Shown: positions 17,501 through 26,904 of the stretch, in pieces
Layout: every line of letters starts with the position of its first letter
Position numbering within the stretch: position 1 is the first letter of the stretch
Assembly (NCBI RefSeq): GCF_014207905.1
Contig: NZ_JACHLB010000003.1
Location: 372,001-436,000 of the forward strand
DNA: 64,000 nt
From: Flavobacterium notoginsengisoli
GTDB taxonomy: Bacteria > Bacteroidota > Bacteroidia > Flavobacteriales > Flavobacteriaceae
Reading direction: 5' to 3'
Position numbers and translations under genes: made by a program
Notes under the pieces: model-generated
Database searches by the model: none
What the model was told of the DNA's origin: nothing
The model's input: the letters and a program-made list of their open reading frames with translations, nothing else

Positions 17501-19117
17501 TTACTGGTTTTGGTTTATATTTAATTGGTTAATTACAAGGTTAGTAAGTTCAATTCCGCTATTTGAAGAAGCTGAAATGGAGTTAAATGGCTGATTTAGG
17601 AAAAAGATTTCGGTCATTACTTTTTCGCCATTGTTGTAAAATATTTCTATTGAAGTTTTATCGAGAACAATTTTAAAATTTGCCTCTTTCTGATTTTTGT
17701 CCAATTTTGCTTTGTGAACGATTGAAGCAAATTTGTCTGAAAAGTCAATTTTTCCAGCTTTTGTTCGATCAACAAATAAATAGTTTTCTGCATTATTCAA
17801 TCCGAAAGTTAGTGACTCTCCAATTGCATTTGAAAGTGTAAAAGTGTAGTTATCTTGTTTTAAATTCTTTAAATCGAAACTGATAACTGCTTGTCTTAAA
17901 TCTATTTTTCCAGATTCAAAAAGAGCTGTTTTACCTTTTACTTTCAGGCTTTTTTTCTCAATTGATTTAGAAACATATTTATCAAGTTCTTTAACTGGAT
18001 TACTGATCAAACTGTATTCATTTCCTTTTTTGATTAATTGCATTTCGCGTGGCGTTGTCATACTGCTTCTCCATCCATTTGTCGGAACACTTCCGCCGTA
18101 ATCTAAACTCACCATCCAACCAATAAACAATCGTCGCCCGTCTGAAGTTGGAATGTTATTCCACGTTACGCCTGCATAATTGTCTTTTCCATAGTCTATC
18201 CAAACGGCTTTTTCTCTCTTAATTCTTTGTTCAAAATTAGGATCAACGGTAAATTGGGTTCCATCAAAATCTCCCACATAATACTGCGTTCCTGAACCGC
18301 CGTTTGCTGCTCCTTGACCTAAACTTTGCAGTAAAACCCATTTCTTTTCATTGGTTCCTTCTACTTTGATTTGGAAGAAATCTGGACATTCCCAAACGCT
18401 TTCGTGCGCGCCTAAATCTTTACCAAAATCCGATAAAAATTTCCAGTTTTTTAAATCTTTAGAATTATAAAAATGATCTCTATCTGAAGCTGCAACAACC
18501 ATTATCCATTGTTTACGGGCTTCATCCCAAGAAACTTTTGGATCTCGAAAATCGCGAATTCCAGGATTTTTTACGACCGGATTTCCTTCATCAAATTTTT
18601 TATAAGTAAATCCACCATCGGTAGAATACGCAATGTCTTGTTGTTCTGTATCCAGTTTTCCATCTTTTCCTTTTTCCATATCATGCAAAGTATAAATGGC
18701 AACAATTGGCGCTTTTCCGTCTTTACCAAAACCTGAAGTATTTTGCGTATCGACAACGGCACTTCCTGAAAAAATATATTTTTCTTTATCTGGAAAAATG
18801 GCAATTGGCTGTTCTTCCCAAACAATCATATCTTTACTGATGGCATGCCCCCAATGCATTGGTCCCCAAACATTTTTTTCTGGATAATGCTGAAAATATA
18901 AATGGTAATAACCGTTTGCGTAAAACATTCCGTTAGGATCATTCATCCAGCCTTTTTTTGGCGTAAAATGAAAATTAGGACGATACATTTCTGCTTCAGA
19001 AACAGCAGTAGTGGCAACTGATTTCGTTTGTGCTATTACAGCAGAAAATTCAAAACTTGAGGTAAAAAATACTGTTGCACAATAAAGAGCAAGCGACTGT
19101 AATTTAGTTACTTTCAT
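17501..19117 (-). CDS. Glycoside hydrolase family 32 fructanase, copy 1
   Basis: A 538-residue protein. The signal peptide ends near SAVIAQ with no lipobox, so it is probably periplasmic. The three GH32 catalytic motifs are intact: WMNDPNG (nucleophile Asp60), FRDPK (Asp192, transition-state stabiliser) and WECPDF (acid/base Glu243). A five-bladed propeller (about 45-370) is followed by a beta-sandwich (about 385-535) with the tail motif KTSIEIFYNNGEKVMTEIFF. It hydrolyses beta-fructosidic bonds of inulin, levan or sucrose. It ends 3 bp before susC and follows its paralogue at 19260-20870. The two are alike across nearly their whole length, which indicates tandem duplication. Endo or exo mode cannot be told here. 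Confidence 0.93.
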   Translation of the reverse strand: MKVTKLQSLALYCATVFFTSSFEFSAVIAQTKSVATTAVSEAEMYRPNFHFTPKKGWMNDPNGMFYANGYYHLYFQHYPEKNVWGPMHWGHAISKDMIVWEEQPIAIFPDKEKYIFSGSAVVDTQNTSGFGKDGKAPIVAIYTLHDMEKGKDGKLDTEQQDIAYSTDGGFTYKKFDEGNPVVKNPGIRDFRDPKVSWDEARKQWIMVVAASDRDHFYNSKDLKNWKFLSDFGKDLGAHESVWECPDFFQIKVEGTNEKKWVLLQSLGQGAANGGSGTQYYVGDFDGTQFTVDPNFEQRIKREKAVWIDYGKDNYAGVTWNNIPTSDGRRLFIGWMVSLDYGGSVPTNGWRSSMTTPREMQLIKKGNEYSLISNPVKELDKYVSKSIEKKSLKVKGKTALFESGKIDLRQAVISFDLKNLKQDNYTFTLSNAIGESLTFGLNNAENYLFVDRTKAGKIDFSDKFASIVHKAKLDKNQKEANFKIVLDKTSIEIFYNNGEKVMTEIFFLNQPFNSISASSNSGIELTNLVINQLNINQNQ

Positions 19118-19259
19118 TTCGGTTTTATTTGGTTGATAATTAGAAGTTTTTTATTTCGGAAAAAGCCATAAAAGGTCGGAAAGCATGATACTTTCTAGTG
19201 GTTATTACGACTTATTTATGATTTTTCTGCTAAAAGAAAATAATTTTAGCACTCATGTT

Positions 19260-20870
19260 TTAATGACTTTTAGAAAAATTTAATTCTTGAATTTTAAAAT
19301 TGTTTATCTCTATTTTTTCTTTGGAAGAAATAGAAAGTTTTGAGAAAGGTTTTTCTAAGAAAAAGATTTCCGTCATCACTTTTTCGCCATTGTTATAAAA
19401 GATTTCAATTGAAGTTTTATCCAAAATAAATTTAAACGAAGCTTCTTTTTGATTTCCATTTAAAAAGGCTTTGCTAACTGTGGCAGCAAATTTATCTGAG
19501 AAATCATTTTTTCCAGCTTTTGAACGATCAACAAATAAGTAATTTTCTTTATTGTTCAAACCAAAACTTAAAGTTTCTCCATCAGCATTTGAAAGTTTTA
19601 AAGTGTAGTTTTCCTGTTTTAATTTCTTCAAATCTAAACTGATAATAGTTTGAGATAAATCTGCAACTCCTTCTTTTACTAAAACTAAATCACCACTTCC
19701 TTTTAGATCTGCTGTTTTAATAGTTTTAGAAACATAATTATCAAGTTCCTTAACCGGCTGACTTACCAAATTGTAATAAGTTCCATTTTTTACCAATTGC
19801 AATTCGCGAGCAATTGTTGTACTGCTTCGCCAAGAAGTTGTTGGAACTTGCTGCGCATATTCCCAGTTAGACATCCAGCCGATAAACAATCTTCTTCCAT
19901 CTGAAGCTGGAACATTATTCCAAGTTACTCCAGCGTAATTGTCTTTTCCATAATCTGCCCAAACGGCTTTTTCATTTTCTAATCTTTTTGCAAAATCTGG
20001 ATCGAGTGTAAATGTTTTTCCGTCAAAATCTCCCACAAAATATTGCACGCCAGAACCTCCATTTGGTCCTCCTGGATTTAAGTTTTGAATTAAAACCCAT
20101 TTCGTTTCTTTTGTTCCTTCTACTTCTATCTGAAAGAAATCAGGACATTCCCAAACACCGCCGTGAGCGCCGATATTTTTTCCAAATTCAGATAAAAATT
20201 CCCATTTTTTAAGATTAGATGATTTGTAAAAATGCGCTCGGTCTTGCGCTGCTAAAACCATAATCCATTGTTTGTGCGTTTCATCCCACGTAACTTTTGG
20301 ATCGCGAAAATCACGAATTCCAGGGTTTTTCACGACAGGATTTCCTTCCTCAAATTTCTGCCATGTAAAACCGTTATCGTTAGAAAAAGCAATATCCTGC
20401 TGCTCTACATCAATTTTGCCTTCTTTTTCTTTTGTCATATCATGCAAAGTATAAATGGCAATAATTGGTGCATTTTCTCCTTTTTTCAAACCCGATGTAT
20501 TGTTGACATCTACAACGGCGCTTCCAGAAAAAATATATTTATCATTATCCGGATAAATTGCGATTGGCTGTTCTTCCCATTTCACCAAATCTTTACTTAT
20601 CGCGTGTCCCCAATGCATTGGTCCCCAAACACTTTTGTCTGGATAATATTGATAAAACAAATGATAATATCCGTTAGCGAAAAACATTCCGTTTGGATCA
20701 TTCATCCATCCTTTTTTGGGTGTAAAATGAAAATTAGGACGGTACATTTTTTCTTCCATTGTATTCGGCAAAACCTTAGTCTGCGCCGAAGCCGAAAATG
20801 GTATGCAACCCGCCATAGATATTACTATAGCACTATATAGAGCGAGCGGCAGCTGTTTTGTTAATTTCAT
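19260..20870 (-). CDS. Glycoside hydrolase family 32 fructanase, copy 2 (possible lipoprotein)
   Basis: A 536-residue paralogue of the downstream GH32 enzyme. The catalytic triad is intact: WMNDPNG (Asp58), FRDPK (Asp190) and WECPDF (Glu241), with the same propeller plus beta-sandwich layout. Unlike copy 1, its signal region contains VISMAGC, which fits a lipobox with Cys22. The following SASAQ could instead be a signal peptidase I site. If lipidated, it would act at the outer membrane while copy 1 works in the periplasm. Its start overlaps the end of the MFS porter gene by 38 bp, implying translational coupling. A 142-bp gap with a weak hairpin (about 19225-19246) separates it from copy 1. 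Confidence 0.92.
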   Translation of the reverse strand: MKLTKQLPLALYSAIVISMAGCIPFSASAQTKVLPNTMEEKMYRPNFHFTPKKGWMNDPNGMFFANGYYHLFYQYYPDKSVWGPMHWGHAISKDLVKWEEQPIAIYPDNDKYIFSGSAVVDVNNTSGLKKGENAPIIAIYTLHDMTKEKEGKIDVEQQDIAFSNDNGFTWQKFEEGNPVVKNPGIRDFRDPKVTWDETHKQWIMVLAAQDRAHFYKSSNLKKWEFLSEFGKNIGAHGGVWECPDFFQIEVEGTKETKWVLIQNLNPGGPNGGSGVQYFVGDFDGKTFTLDPDFAKRLENEKAVWADYGKDNYAGVTWNNVPASDGRRLFIGWMSNWEYAQQVPTTSWRSSTTIARELQLVKNGTYYNLVSQPVKELDNYVSKTIKTADLKGSGDLVLVKEGVADLSQTIISLDLKKLKQENYTLKLSNADGETLSFGLNNKENYLFVDRSKAGKNDFSDKFAATVSKAFLNGNQKEASFKFILDKTSIEIFYNNGEKVMTEIFFLEKPFSKLSISSKEKIEINNFKIQELNFSKSH

Positions 20871-22188
20871 TTCTGCTATTTTTTTTAGTTAATGTTTCAC
20901 TTAATACTTCCAGAGAAATTCCTTTGGTTTCTGGCATTAAAAAAATCACAAATAATAATTGTAAAACCATCATCAAAGTAAAAATCAGGAATACGACTTC
21001 TGGCCCAATTTCCGAAAATAACATCGGAATTAATGATGGAATAATCGCGGCTAAAACCCAATGCACCGAACTTCCAAATGCCTGCCCTGATGCTCGAATA
21101 TGATTTGGGAAAATTTCTGAAATGAAAACCCAAATTACAGCTCCCTGACCAATGGCGTGAGAAGCAATGAACAAGAAAAGGAAAACAGGAACTGCTAGTC
21201 CGCCCCAATTGTAATAGAAGGCTGCCGATACCAAACCTAGCGAAATAATATACCCAATTGAACCAATGTACATTAACAACTTTCTTCCTAATTTGTCAAT
21301 TAATGTTACTCCGATTAAAGTGAATATAAGATTAGTAACTCCGATTCCGATACTGCTTAATAAAGCAGTATTTTGTCCTAAACCTGCCTCTTCAAAAATT
21401 CTTGGCGCATAATAAAGAAACGCATTAATTCCCGAAAACTGATTGAAAAAAGCAATTAAAAAAGCTAAGATTAAAGGAAAACGGTATTTTTTCATAAAGA
21501 TATTCTCATGCTTTACTACGCCATTTTCACGAGAATCATCAATAAGATTTTCAATGCTTGCAGAAGGATCTATTGCCAATAAAACTTTACGAGCTTCTTC
21601 ATCTCTGTTTTTAGACAATAACCATCTTGGGCTTTCTGGTATTCCTAAAATAAAAAGTATATAAATAAAAGACGGGATTGCTTGAACGCCTATCATCCAT
21701 CTCCACGCATTCTCTCCAATATCTTTTAAAAAGAAGTTAGAAATAAATGCCATTAAAATTCCCAATACAATATTAAACTGATATAAAGCTACCAATCTTC
21801 CGCGTTTGTCTGCGGGAGCAATTTCTGAAACGTAAGCTGGCGCCGCAATTGTTGAAGCTCCAACTCCTAAACCGCCAATAAATCTAAAAGCAGCAAATAC
21901 AAAAGGATCGTTTGCAAAAGCAGCTCCAACGGCAGAAACAAAGTATAAAATACCAATCCAGAATAACGTTTTTTTACGTCCGATTTTATTCGTTGGGATT
22001 CCTCCAAAAATGGCACCGACAACTGTTCCCCATAATGCCATTGCCATTACAACTGAACCATGAAAAGCATCTGAGGAATGCCAAAGAAGCTGTAATTGTT
22101 TATCAGCTCCAGAAATTACTACGGTGTCAAAACCGAAAAGAAAACCTGCCAATGCAGCAGTAATAGACCAAATCAATATCTTATTCAT
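20833..22188 (-). CDS. MFS sugar-porter family transporter, probable fructose/proton symporter
   Basis: A 451-residue inner-membrane protein with about 12 hydrophobic segments. Sugar-porter signatures are present: GFLFGFDTVVISGA in TM1, GRKKTLF after TM2, the central loop motif PESPRWLL, a second GRK motif (DKLGRKLLM), and the C-terminal PETKGISLE. It would carry the fructose released in the periplasm into the cytoplasm for the fructokinase encoded downstream. It is the first gene of the fructan operon, following the sensor gene by 228 bp. That gap holds direct repeats suitable for an AraC-type activator (22354-22390). The gene overlaps the first GH32 gene by 38 bp. Confidence 0.9.
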   Translation of the reverse strand: MNKILIWSITAALAGFLFGFDTVVISGADKQLQLLWHSSDAFHGSVVMAMALWGTVVGAIFGGIPTNKIGRKKTLFWIGILYFVSAVGAAFANDPFVFAAFRFIGGLGVGASTIAAPAYVSEIAPADKRGRLVALYQFNIVLGILMAFISNFFLKDIGENAWRWMIGVQAIPSFIYILFILGIPESPRWLLSKNRDEEARKVLLAIDPSASIENLIDDSRENGVVKHENIFMKKYRFPLILAFLIAFFNQFSGINAFLYYAPRIFEEAGLGQNTALLSSIGIGVTNLIFTLIGVTLIDKLGRKLLMYIGSIGYIISLGLVSAAFYYNWGGLAVPVFLFLFIASHAIGQGAVIWVFISEIFPNHIRASGQAFGSSVHWVLAAIIPSLIPMLFSEIGPEVVFLIFTLMMVLQLLFVIFLMPETKGISLEVLSETLTKKNSRNEINKTAAARSI

Positions 22189-22353
22189 TGTACATGTATT
22201 AAAACTTGTTGCTAAGATATCTGCAAAAAAATCAACTTATTTTTAATGATGTTACAATTTATTTCTATAAATATTGATACATTGTCATTTCAACAATAAA
22301 ACCTTTATTTACAAGCATTTAAAAAGATTAAAAAACATTTACGAAAACCTTGT

Positions 22354-22390
22354 AGTTTCAATTGTGTTACATAAGTTTCAAAATTGATAC
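22354..22390 (-). promoter_or_regulatory. Direct-repeat candidate binding site for the fructan sensor/regulator
   Basis: Two 17-bp direct repeats, AGTTTCAATTGTGTTAC and AGTTTCAAAATTGATAC, start 20 bp apart and match at 13 of 17 positions. They lie about 165-200 bp upstream of the porter gene, just after the end of the sensor gene. Spacing of two helical turns suits an AraC-family dimer. Function is inferred. Confidence 0.45.
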
Positions 22391-22416
22391 CTAAAATGAA
22401 ACGTTTTTTAAAGTCT

Positions 22417-25155
22417 TTACAAAGATGATTTGTACTCTTTTGGAGAAACTCCGAATTTATTCTTAAAAGCGGTCGAAAAATAGTTGGGAGTTGAGAATCC
22501 AAGCGAATACGCAATCTCTGAAATATTCATATCATTTGACTTTAAAAGTTCTGCTGCTTTCTCCAATTTCACGTTATTAATATGGTCGCTAATATTGATT
22601 CCGATAATGGCTTTTACTTTTCGATACAACTGAACTCGAGAAACGCCCAGTTTGTCTGCCAATTCTTCAACAGAAAACTTCGGATTTTCGACATTATTCA
22701 TAATGATATTGTTCATTTTAGTAATGAAGGTCTGTTCTTGGTTTCCGAATTTGGATTCTGGTTCTACACGGTAAATATTGTTGGTGTAATAATAGCGTAG
22801 TTTTTCTCTGTTAAAAAGTAAACTTAGAATAGATTGTTTTAAAATTGAAAGGCTAAATGGTTTTGTCAGATATTGATCTACTCCGCTTTGCAGTCCTTTT
22901 AAAACAGATTCTTTATTGCTTTGAGCAGTTAAAATAATAATAGGAATATGCGAAGAACGAAGATCTTTTTTCAATTCTTTAGTAATTTCATAACCGTCTT
23001 TGTCCACTAGATTTATATCGCAAATAATAATATCTGGAATAATTTCTAAAGCTTTTTCTATCGCGTCACTTCCATCAGAAATATTGACAATATATTCGTT
23101 TGATAATTTTGCTTTTAAGAATGTTACCAAATCAATATTGTCTTCTATAATTAAAAGCGAATGTTTCTCTGAATCTGAAACAACATTTAAATCTTTCAAT
23201 TCAGATTCTAAATCTAAATTATCAGTGATTAAACTTGAAATACTATTTTGATTTTCTACTTTTTGAACTATTTCTGAGGGCTGTAAATGCTCTTTTCCTT
23301 TCCATAAAGTAATCACAAATTCGCTTCCTTGTTTCGATTTTAATTCGATTGTTCCTTTATGCAAAAGCACAAATTCTTTTGATAGATGCAAACCAATTCC
23401 CGAACTATTTTTATTATTATTTGAAGCTCTAAAAAACGGATTAAAAACATTAGATTGTTCATCTTCAGGAATTCCGATTCCAGAATCTTTAAAATGAATT
23501 TTTACTGAATTGTCTGCAGATTCGATAATTGAAATCGTGATTTTACCATTGTCAGGAGTAAATTTAAAAGCATTAGAAAGCAAATTGAAATACACTTTGT
23601 CCATTAATCCGCTATCCATAAAAAGTTCGAGATTTTTATTTTTAGCAATTAATTGAAAATCAATATTTCTACGAATTGCTTCACCTTTAAAATTAGCCAT
23701 AACTTCATTGGTAAAATCGTAAATTTTTATGTTTGAAGCTCTTAAAGTAAATTTCTGCTCTTCAATTTTTCTAAAATCCAATAATTGATTAATTAACCTC
23801 AGCAAACGATTTGAGTTTTTATGAATCAATTTAACCTCATCGATTAAAGCTGTTCCTTTGATTTTATCATTTTCGATTAAAGATTCTACATAACTCATAA
23901 TCAAAGTTATGGGCGTTTTAAATTCGTGCGAAAGTCCCGTAAAAAAACTCAATTTTGCTTCATTGCTTTTAGATGCAATTGCTGCCATTTCCTGAATTTC
24001 GCTATTCTGATCAATTACGGTTTGATTAATTCTCTCCAATTGCTTTTTCTTTCTAGAAATAGAAATCGTAGAATAAATACTGTAAATCGTCAAACTTAAA
24101 ATGATAACCAAAAAGAAACTTAATAACCGAACTAAATTGTTCTGAGAAGCATATTCCTTTTCTTGAACTTTTATAGCACCTTGCTGTGATTCTATAACCA
24201 ATTGCTGCTGGTCAACTTTATCCATTTGATTTTCGATAATTTCGGCATTATTATCATCTATCACAATGGTATTCAATATATTATTCTTAGAAACAGATTC
24301 TTTATTATAAATTTTCAAGGCTAATTTTAAAGCTTCATTTCCTCCTGTTGGATACAAAATTGTACCATCTAAAACGCCACTTTTTACCAACTCGATTCCG
24401 CCATTTACGCTGTTTAGAGCATCAACACCAATAAATTTAATTTTGTTTTCTAAACCTAAAGTTTTTGCCGTTTCCCAAGCACTTAAAGCCATTCTATCAT
24501 TGTGTGCAAAAATATATTCGATATCAGAATTTTGCTGAAGAATTGCTTTCAATGGTGCTTTTACAGATTCTTTTTCCCAATCTCCTTGAATGGTTTTTAC
24601 AATCGTAAAACGCTTATTTTCATTAATAACTTGATTAAAACCAAGCGCTCTTTCGTAAGCAGGTGATGATCCTGCAGCACCCGTAATTTCTATAATTTTT
24701 CCAGAACCTTTACTGTGCGAAATAATGTAACGAGCACCAATTCTGCCGATTTCGATATTATCAGCACCGAGATAGGCGGTATAATTTTCACCTTCTATTT
24801 TTCGGTCTACAACTAAAACCGGAATTCCTGCTTTTATTGATTTTTCTACAACAGCCGTTAAGGGTTTGGATTGAATTGGAGATACAATAATAACATCGAC
24901 TTTATTTGAAATAAAGCGTTCGATATCTTCTATCTGTTTGTTAGCATTATTGTTAGCGTCTTTAATTGTTAAATCGACTTCTGGTCTTAAAGAAGCTTCG
25001 ATTTTAATAGAACTGTTCATTTGTTTTCGCCAGTCGTCTGTGGTCATTGCCTGCGAAAAACCAACTTTTATTTTGTCTCCCTGATTTTGTTTACAAGAAA
25101 TTAGACTTAATGATACTGCAAAAAACAGCACAATATATTTTACAAATTGATACAT
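22417..25155 (-). CDS. Hybrid two-component system sensor/regulator with periplasmic sugar-binding domain (BT1754-like)
   Basis: A 912-residue one-protein signalling system. An export signal (with a lipobox-like LISC at residue 21) leads into a type I periplasmic sugar-binding domain (about 28-300). A membrane helix follows (341-362), then a histidine kinase with FFTGLSHEFKTP (His410), an N-box NLLSNAFKFT, and G boxes DSGIGIPED and SSGIGLHL. The receiver has IIEDN and the phospho-acceptor Asp713 in IICDINL, and ends in LTKPFS. An AraC-type DNA-binding domain closes the protein (about 805-912). The architecture matches BT1754 of Bacteroides thetaiotaomicron, which senses fructose and activates its fructan PUL. 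It lies immediately upstream of the fructan operon on the same strand. All catalytic residues are present. Fructose sensing is inferred from homologous architecture and neighbours. Confidence 0.92.
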   Translation of the reverse strand: MYQFVKYIVLFFAVSLSLISCKQNQGDKIKVGFSQAMTTDDWRKQMNSSIKIEASLRPEVDLTIKDANNNANKQIEDIERFISNKVDVIIVSPIQSKPLTAVVEKSIKAGIPVLVVDRKIEGENYTAYLGADNIEIGRIGARYIISHSKGSGKIIEITGAAGSSPAYERALGFNQVINENKRFTIVKTIQGDWEKESVKAPLKAILQQNSDIEYIFAHNDRMALSAWETAKTLGLENKIKFIGVDALNSVNGGIELVKSGVLDGTILYPTGGNEALKLALKIYNKESVSKNNILNTIVIDDNNAEIIENQMDKVDQQQLVIESQQGAIKVQEKEYASQNNLVRLLSFFLVIILSLTIYSIYSTISISRKKKQLERINQTVIDQNSEIQEMAAIASKSNEAKLSFFTGLSHEFKTPITLIMSYVESLIENDKIKGTALIDEVKLIHKNSNRLLRLINQLLDFRKIEEQKFTLRASNIKIYDFTNEVMANFKGEAIRRNIDFQLIAKNKNLELFMDSGLMDKVYFNLLSNAFKFTPDNGKITISIIESADNSVKIHFKDSGIGIPEDEQSNVFNPFFRASNNNKNSSGIGLHLSKEFVLLHKGTIELKSKQGSEFVITLWKGKEHLQPSEIVQKVENQNSISSLITDNLDLESELKDLNVVSDSEKHSLLIIEDNIDLVTFLKAKLSNEYIVNISDGSDAIEKALEIIPDIIICDINLVDKDGYEITKELKKDLRSSHIPIIILTAQSNKESVLKGLQSGVDQYLTKPFSLSILKQSILSLLFNREKLRYYYTNNIYRVEPESKFGNQEQTFITKMNNIIMNNVENPKFSVEELADKLGVSRVQLYRKVKAIIGINISDHINNVKLEKAAELLKSNDMNISEIAYSLGFSTPNYFSTAFKNKFGVSPKEYKSSL

Positions 25156-25194
25156 GAAGTAATGAGGTTTGGTAAATAGTATAGTTATGAAATA

Positions 25195-25262
25195 GCCTTC
25201 TGGACCAACAGTCTGTCACTATAATTAGGAAGGAATTATATTGGTCTGACAGACAAGAAGGA
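25195..25262. promoter_or_regulatory. Extended imperfect palindrome between the divergent sensor and phosphatase genes
   Basis: Nested inverted arms CCTTCT / AGAAGG, GTCTGTCA (25211-25218) / TGACAGAC (25247-25254) and TATAATT / AATTATA surround an AGGAAGG loop. A GACCAA / TTGGTC pair offers an alternative fold. It lies in the 279-bp divergent promoter region and could be an operator or a leader structure. Confidence 0.4.
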
Positions 25263-25434
25263 TATTATAAAAAGTAAAATTAAACTTTTATTTTATTTAC
25301 AGATAATTGAACCTAAATAAAATTGAAAATTTAAAAATATTTCTTTTCTAAAAAATGATGTTTTATTAACGCAACAATGTTTCATTAATTGCGTTTTTTA
25401 AACTAAATTGCCTAAAATTTAAACTTCATAAAAA

Positions 25435-26835
25435 ATGAATAGACGTAGATTTCTTAAAGGCTCAACTTTATTAAGCGGACTGGCAGTAATGAGCCCTACA
25501 GTCATTTTTTCAAATGATTTGGAATCCATTTCAAAAAAAAGCAAAAAAGCAAAAAATATAATTTTCCTTATTAGCGATGGAATGAGTACGGGAACTCTTC
25601 AAATGGCCAACTTATATTCTCAAAATATATTGAACAAAAATGGCAATTGGATGAATTTGTACGCTGAAAACAAAGTTGCCAGAGCATTAATGGATACAGC
25701 TTCTGCAAGTTCTGCGGTTACCGATTCTGCGGCTGCGAGTTCTTCTTTTGGAGGAGGATATCGTGTAAAAAATGGTGTTTTGAATGTTGGTCCAAATGGA
25801 GAAAAATATCTTCCTATTTGGCAGAAGTTCAAAAATGCAGGAAAAAAAGCGGGCTGTGTTACAACAGTTACAATTACGCATGCAACTCCAGCGGGTTTCT
25901 GCGTAAACTCGGACAGTCGAAATGCCGAAAGTGAAATTGCAGAAACATATGCGCAATTAGGCATAGACGTTTTGATGGGCGGTGGAGATGAATTTTTCAA
26001 TCCTGAGAAAAGAAAAGATAAAAAAGATATTTACAAAATCTATCAAGAAAAAGGATATCAAATTTTAAAAGACAAATCTGGACTTGAAAATTTAAAAAAA
26101 GACACTAAAACCTTAGGCATATTTTCTACGGGAGCTTTACCTTATTCTATTGATAGAGCTAATATAACTGAATTACAGTATACTCCAACTCTTGCCGAAA
26201 TGAGTAAAGCGGCAATTGACCAAATGAAAAATCATAAAGATGGTTTTGTACTTTTAATTGAAGGAGGAAAAGTCGATTGGGCTGCACACGCCAATGACAT
26301 TGCAGCTTTAATTCACGACCAGCTGGCATTTGATGAAGCTGTGAAAACGGCTATTGATTTTGCTGAAAATGATAAAGAAACATTAGTCATTATTACAACA
26401 GATCATGGCAATGCCAATCCGGGACTTATTTATGGTGCGGAAGCGACACAAAAATTCAATAGCATTGCCGATTACAAATACACGAATGAATATATTCTAA
26501 ATTCTATTCACAGTAATTTCAATCTCCAGCAAATTAAAGATTGGATTTATCAAACTAACAAAATAAGCTTGAGCGATCAAGAAGCACAGCATTTATTGGA
26601 TTTTTATTCTGGTTTAGAAAAATTGGAAGACGGTTTGTACAATTATAAAAAACTGCCTTTTAAAGCGTATTCAGAAATACAGAAAAAACACAATAACGTC
26701 GGATGGATCAGTATGGATCATTCAGGAGATTACGTAGAATTGGCTGCTTTTGGTCCTGGAAGCGAACTTTTAAAACCTTTCGTTAAAAATACAGATATGC
26801 ATTATTTAATGCTTGAAGCGGCAATGTCTGTTTAA
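25435..26835 (+). CDS. Alkaline phosphatase family protein with Tat signal
   Basis: A 466-residue protein with an N-terminal twin-arginine signal (NRRRFLKGS plus hydrophobic core), so it is exported folded by the Tat pathway. PhoA-superfamily motifs are present: IIFLISDGMSTG (metal Asp48), the nucleophile Ser98 in VTDSAAASS, LIEGGKVDWAAHAND and ITTDHGNAN. It releases phosphate from monoesters in the periplasm. It is transcribed divergently from the fructan sensor and ends at an intrinsic terminator. It differs from the second phosphatase at 29062-30855 in size and export route. Substrate range is unknown. A role in phosphate scavenging is likely; a link to either neighbouring PUL is only positional. 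Confidence 0.88.
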   Translation: MNRRRFLKGSTLLSGLAVMSPTVIFSNDLESISKKSKKAKNIIFLISDGMSTGTLQMANLYSQNILNKNGNWMNLYAENKVARALMDTASASSAVTDSAAASSSFGGGYRVKNGVLNVGPNGEKYLPIWQKFKNAGKKAGCVTTVTITHATPAGFCVNSDSRNAESEIAETYAQLGIDVLMGGGDEFFNPEKRKDKKDIYKIYQEKGYQILKDKSGLENLKKDTKTLGIFSTGALPYSIDRANITELQYTPTLAEMSKAAIDQMKNHKDGFVLLIEGGKVDWAAHANDIAALIHDQLAFDEAVKTAIDFAENDKETLVIITTDHGNANPGLIYGAEATQKFNSIADYKYTNEYILNSIHSNFNLQQIKDWIYQTNKISLSDQEAQHLLDFYSGLEKLEDGLYNYKKLPFKAYSEIQKKHNNVGWISMDHSGDYVELAAFGPGSELLKPFVKNTDMHYLMLEAAMSV

Positions 26836-26851
26836 TTTTGATAAAATAAAG

Positions 26852-26885
26852 AAGCGTTTAAAAGTTGATTTTAAACGCTTTTTTT
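26852..26885 (+). terminator. Rho-independent terminator after the Tat phosphatase gene
   Basis: A 12-bp perfect stem, AAGCGTTTAAAA / TTTTAAACGCTT, with a GTTGA loop followed by TTTTT. It lies 17 bp after the stop. Confidence 0.9.
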
Positions 26886-26904
26886 ATAGTTGCAATTAAT
26901 AAAA

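Noticed and set aside
20268..20840. 190-residue plus-strand frame
   Set aside because: It lies antisense to the catalytic core of a GH32 gene with all motifs intact; its composition is that of a shadow frame.
22417..25155. Sensor as a lipoprotein because of LISC at residue 21
   Set aside because: The protein has a membrane helix at 341-362 and cytoplasmic domains. The N-terminal signal is enough for export of the sensor domain, and lipidation is not needed, though it cannot be excluded.
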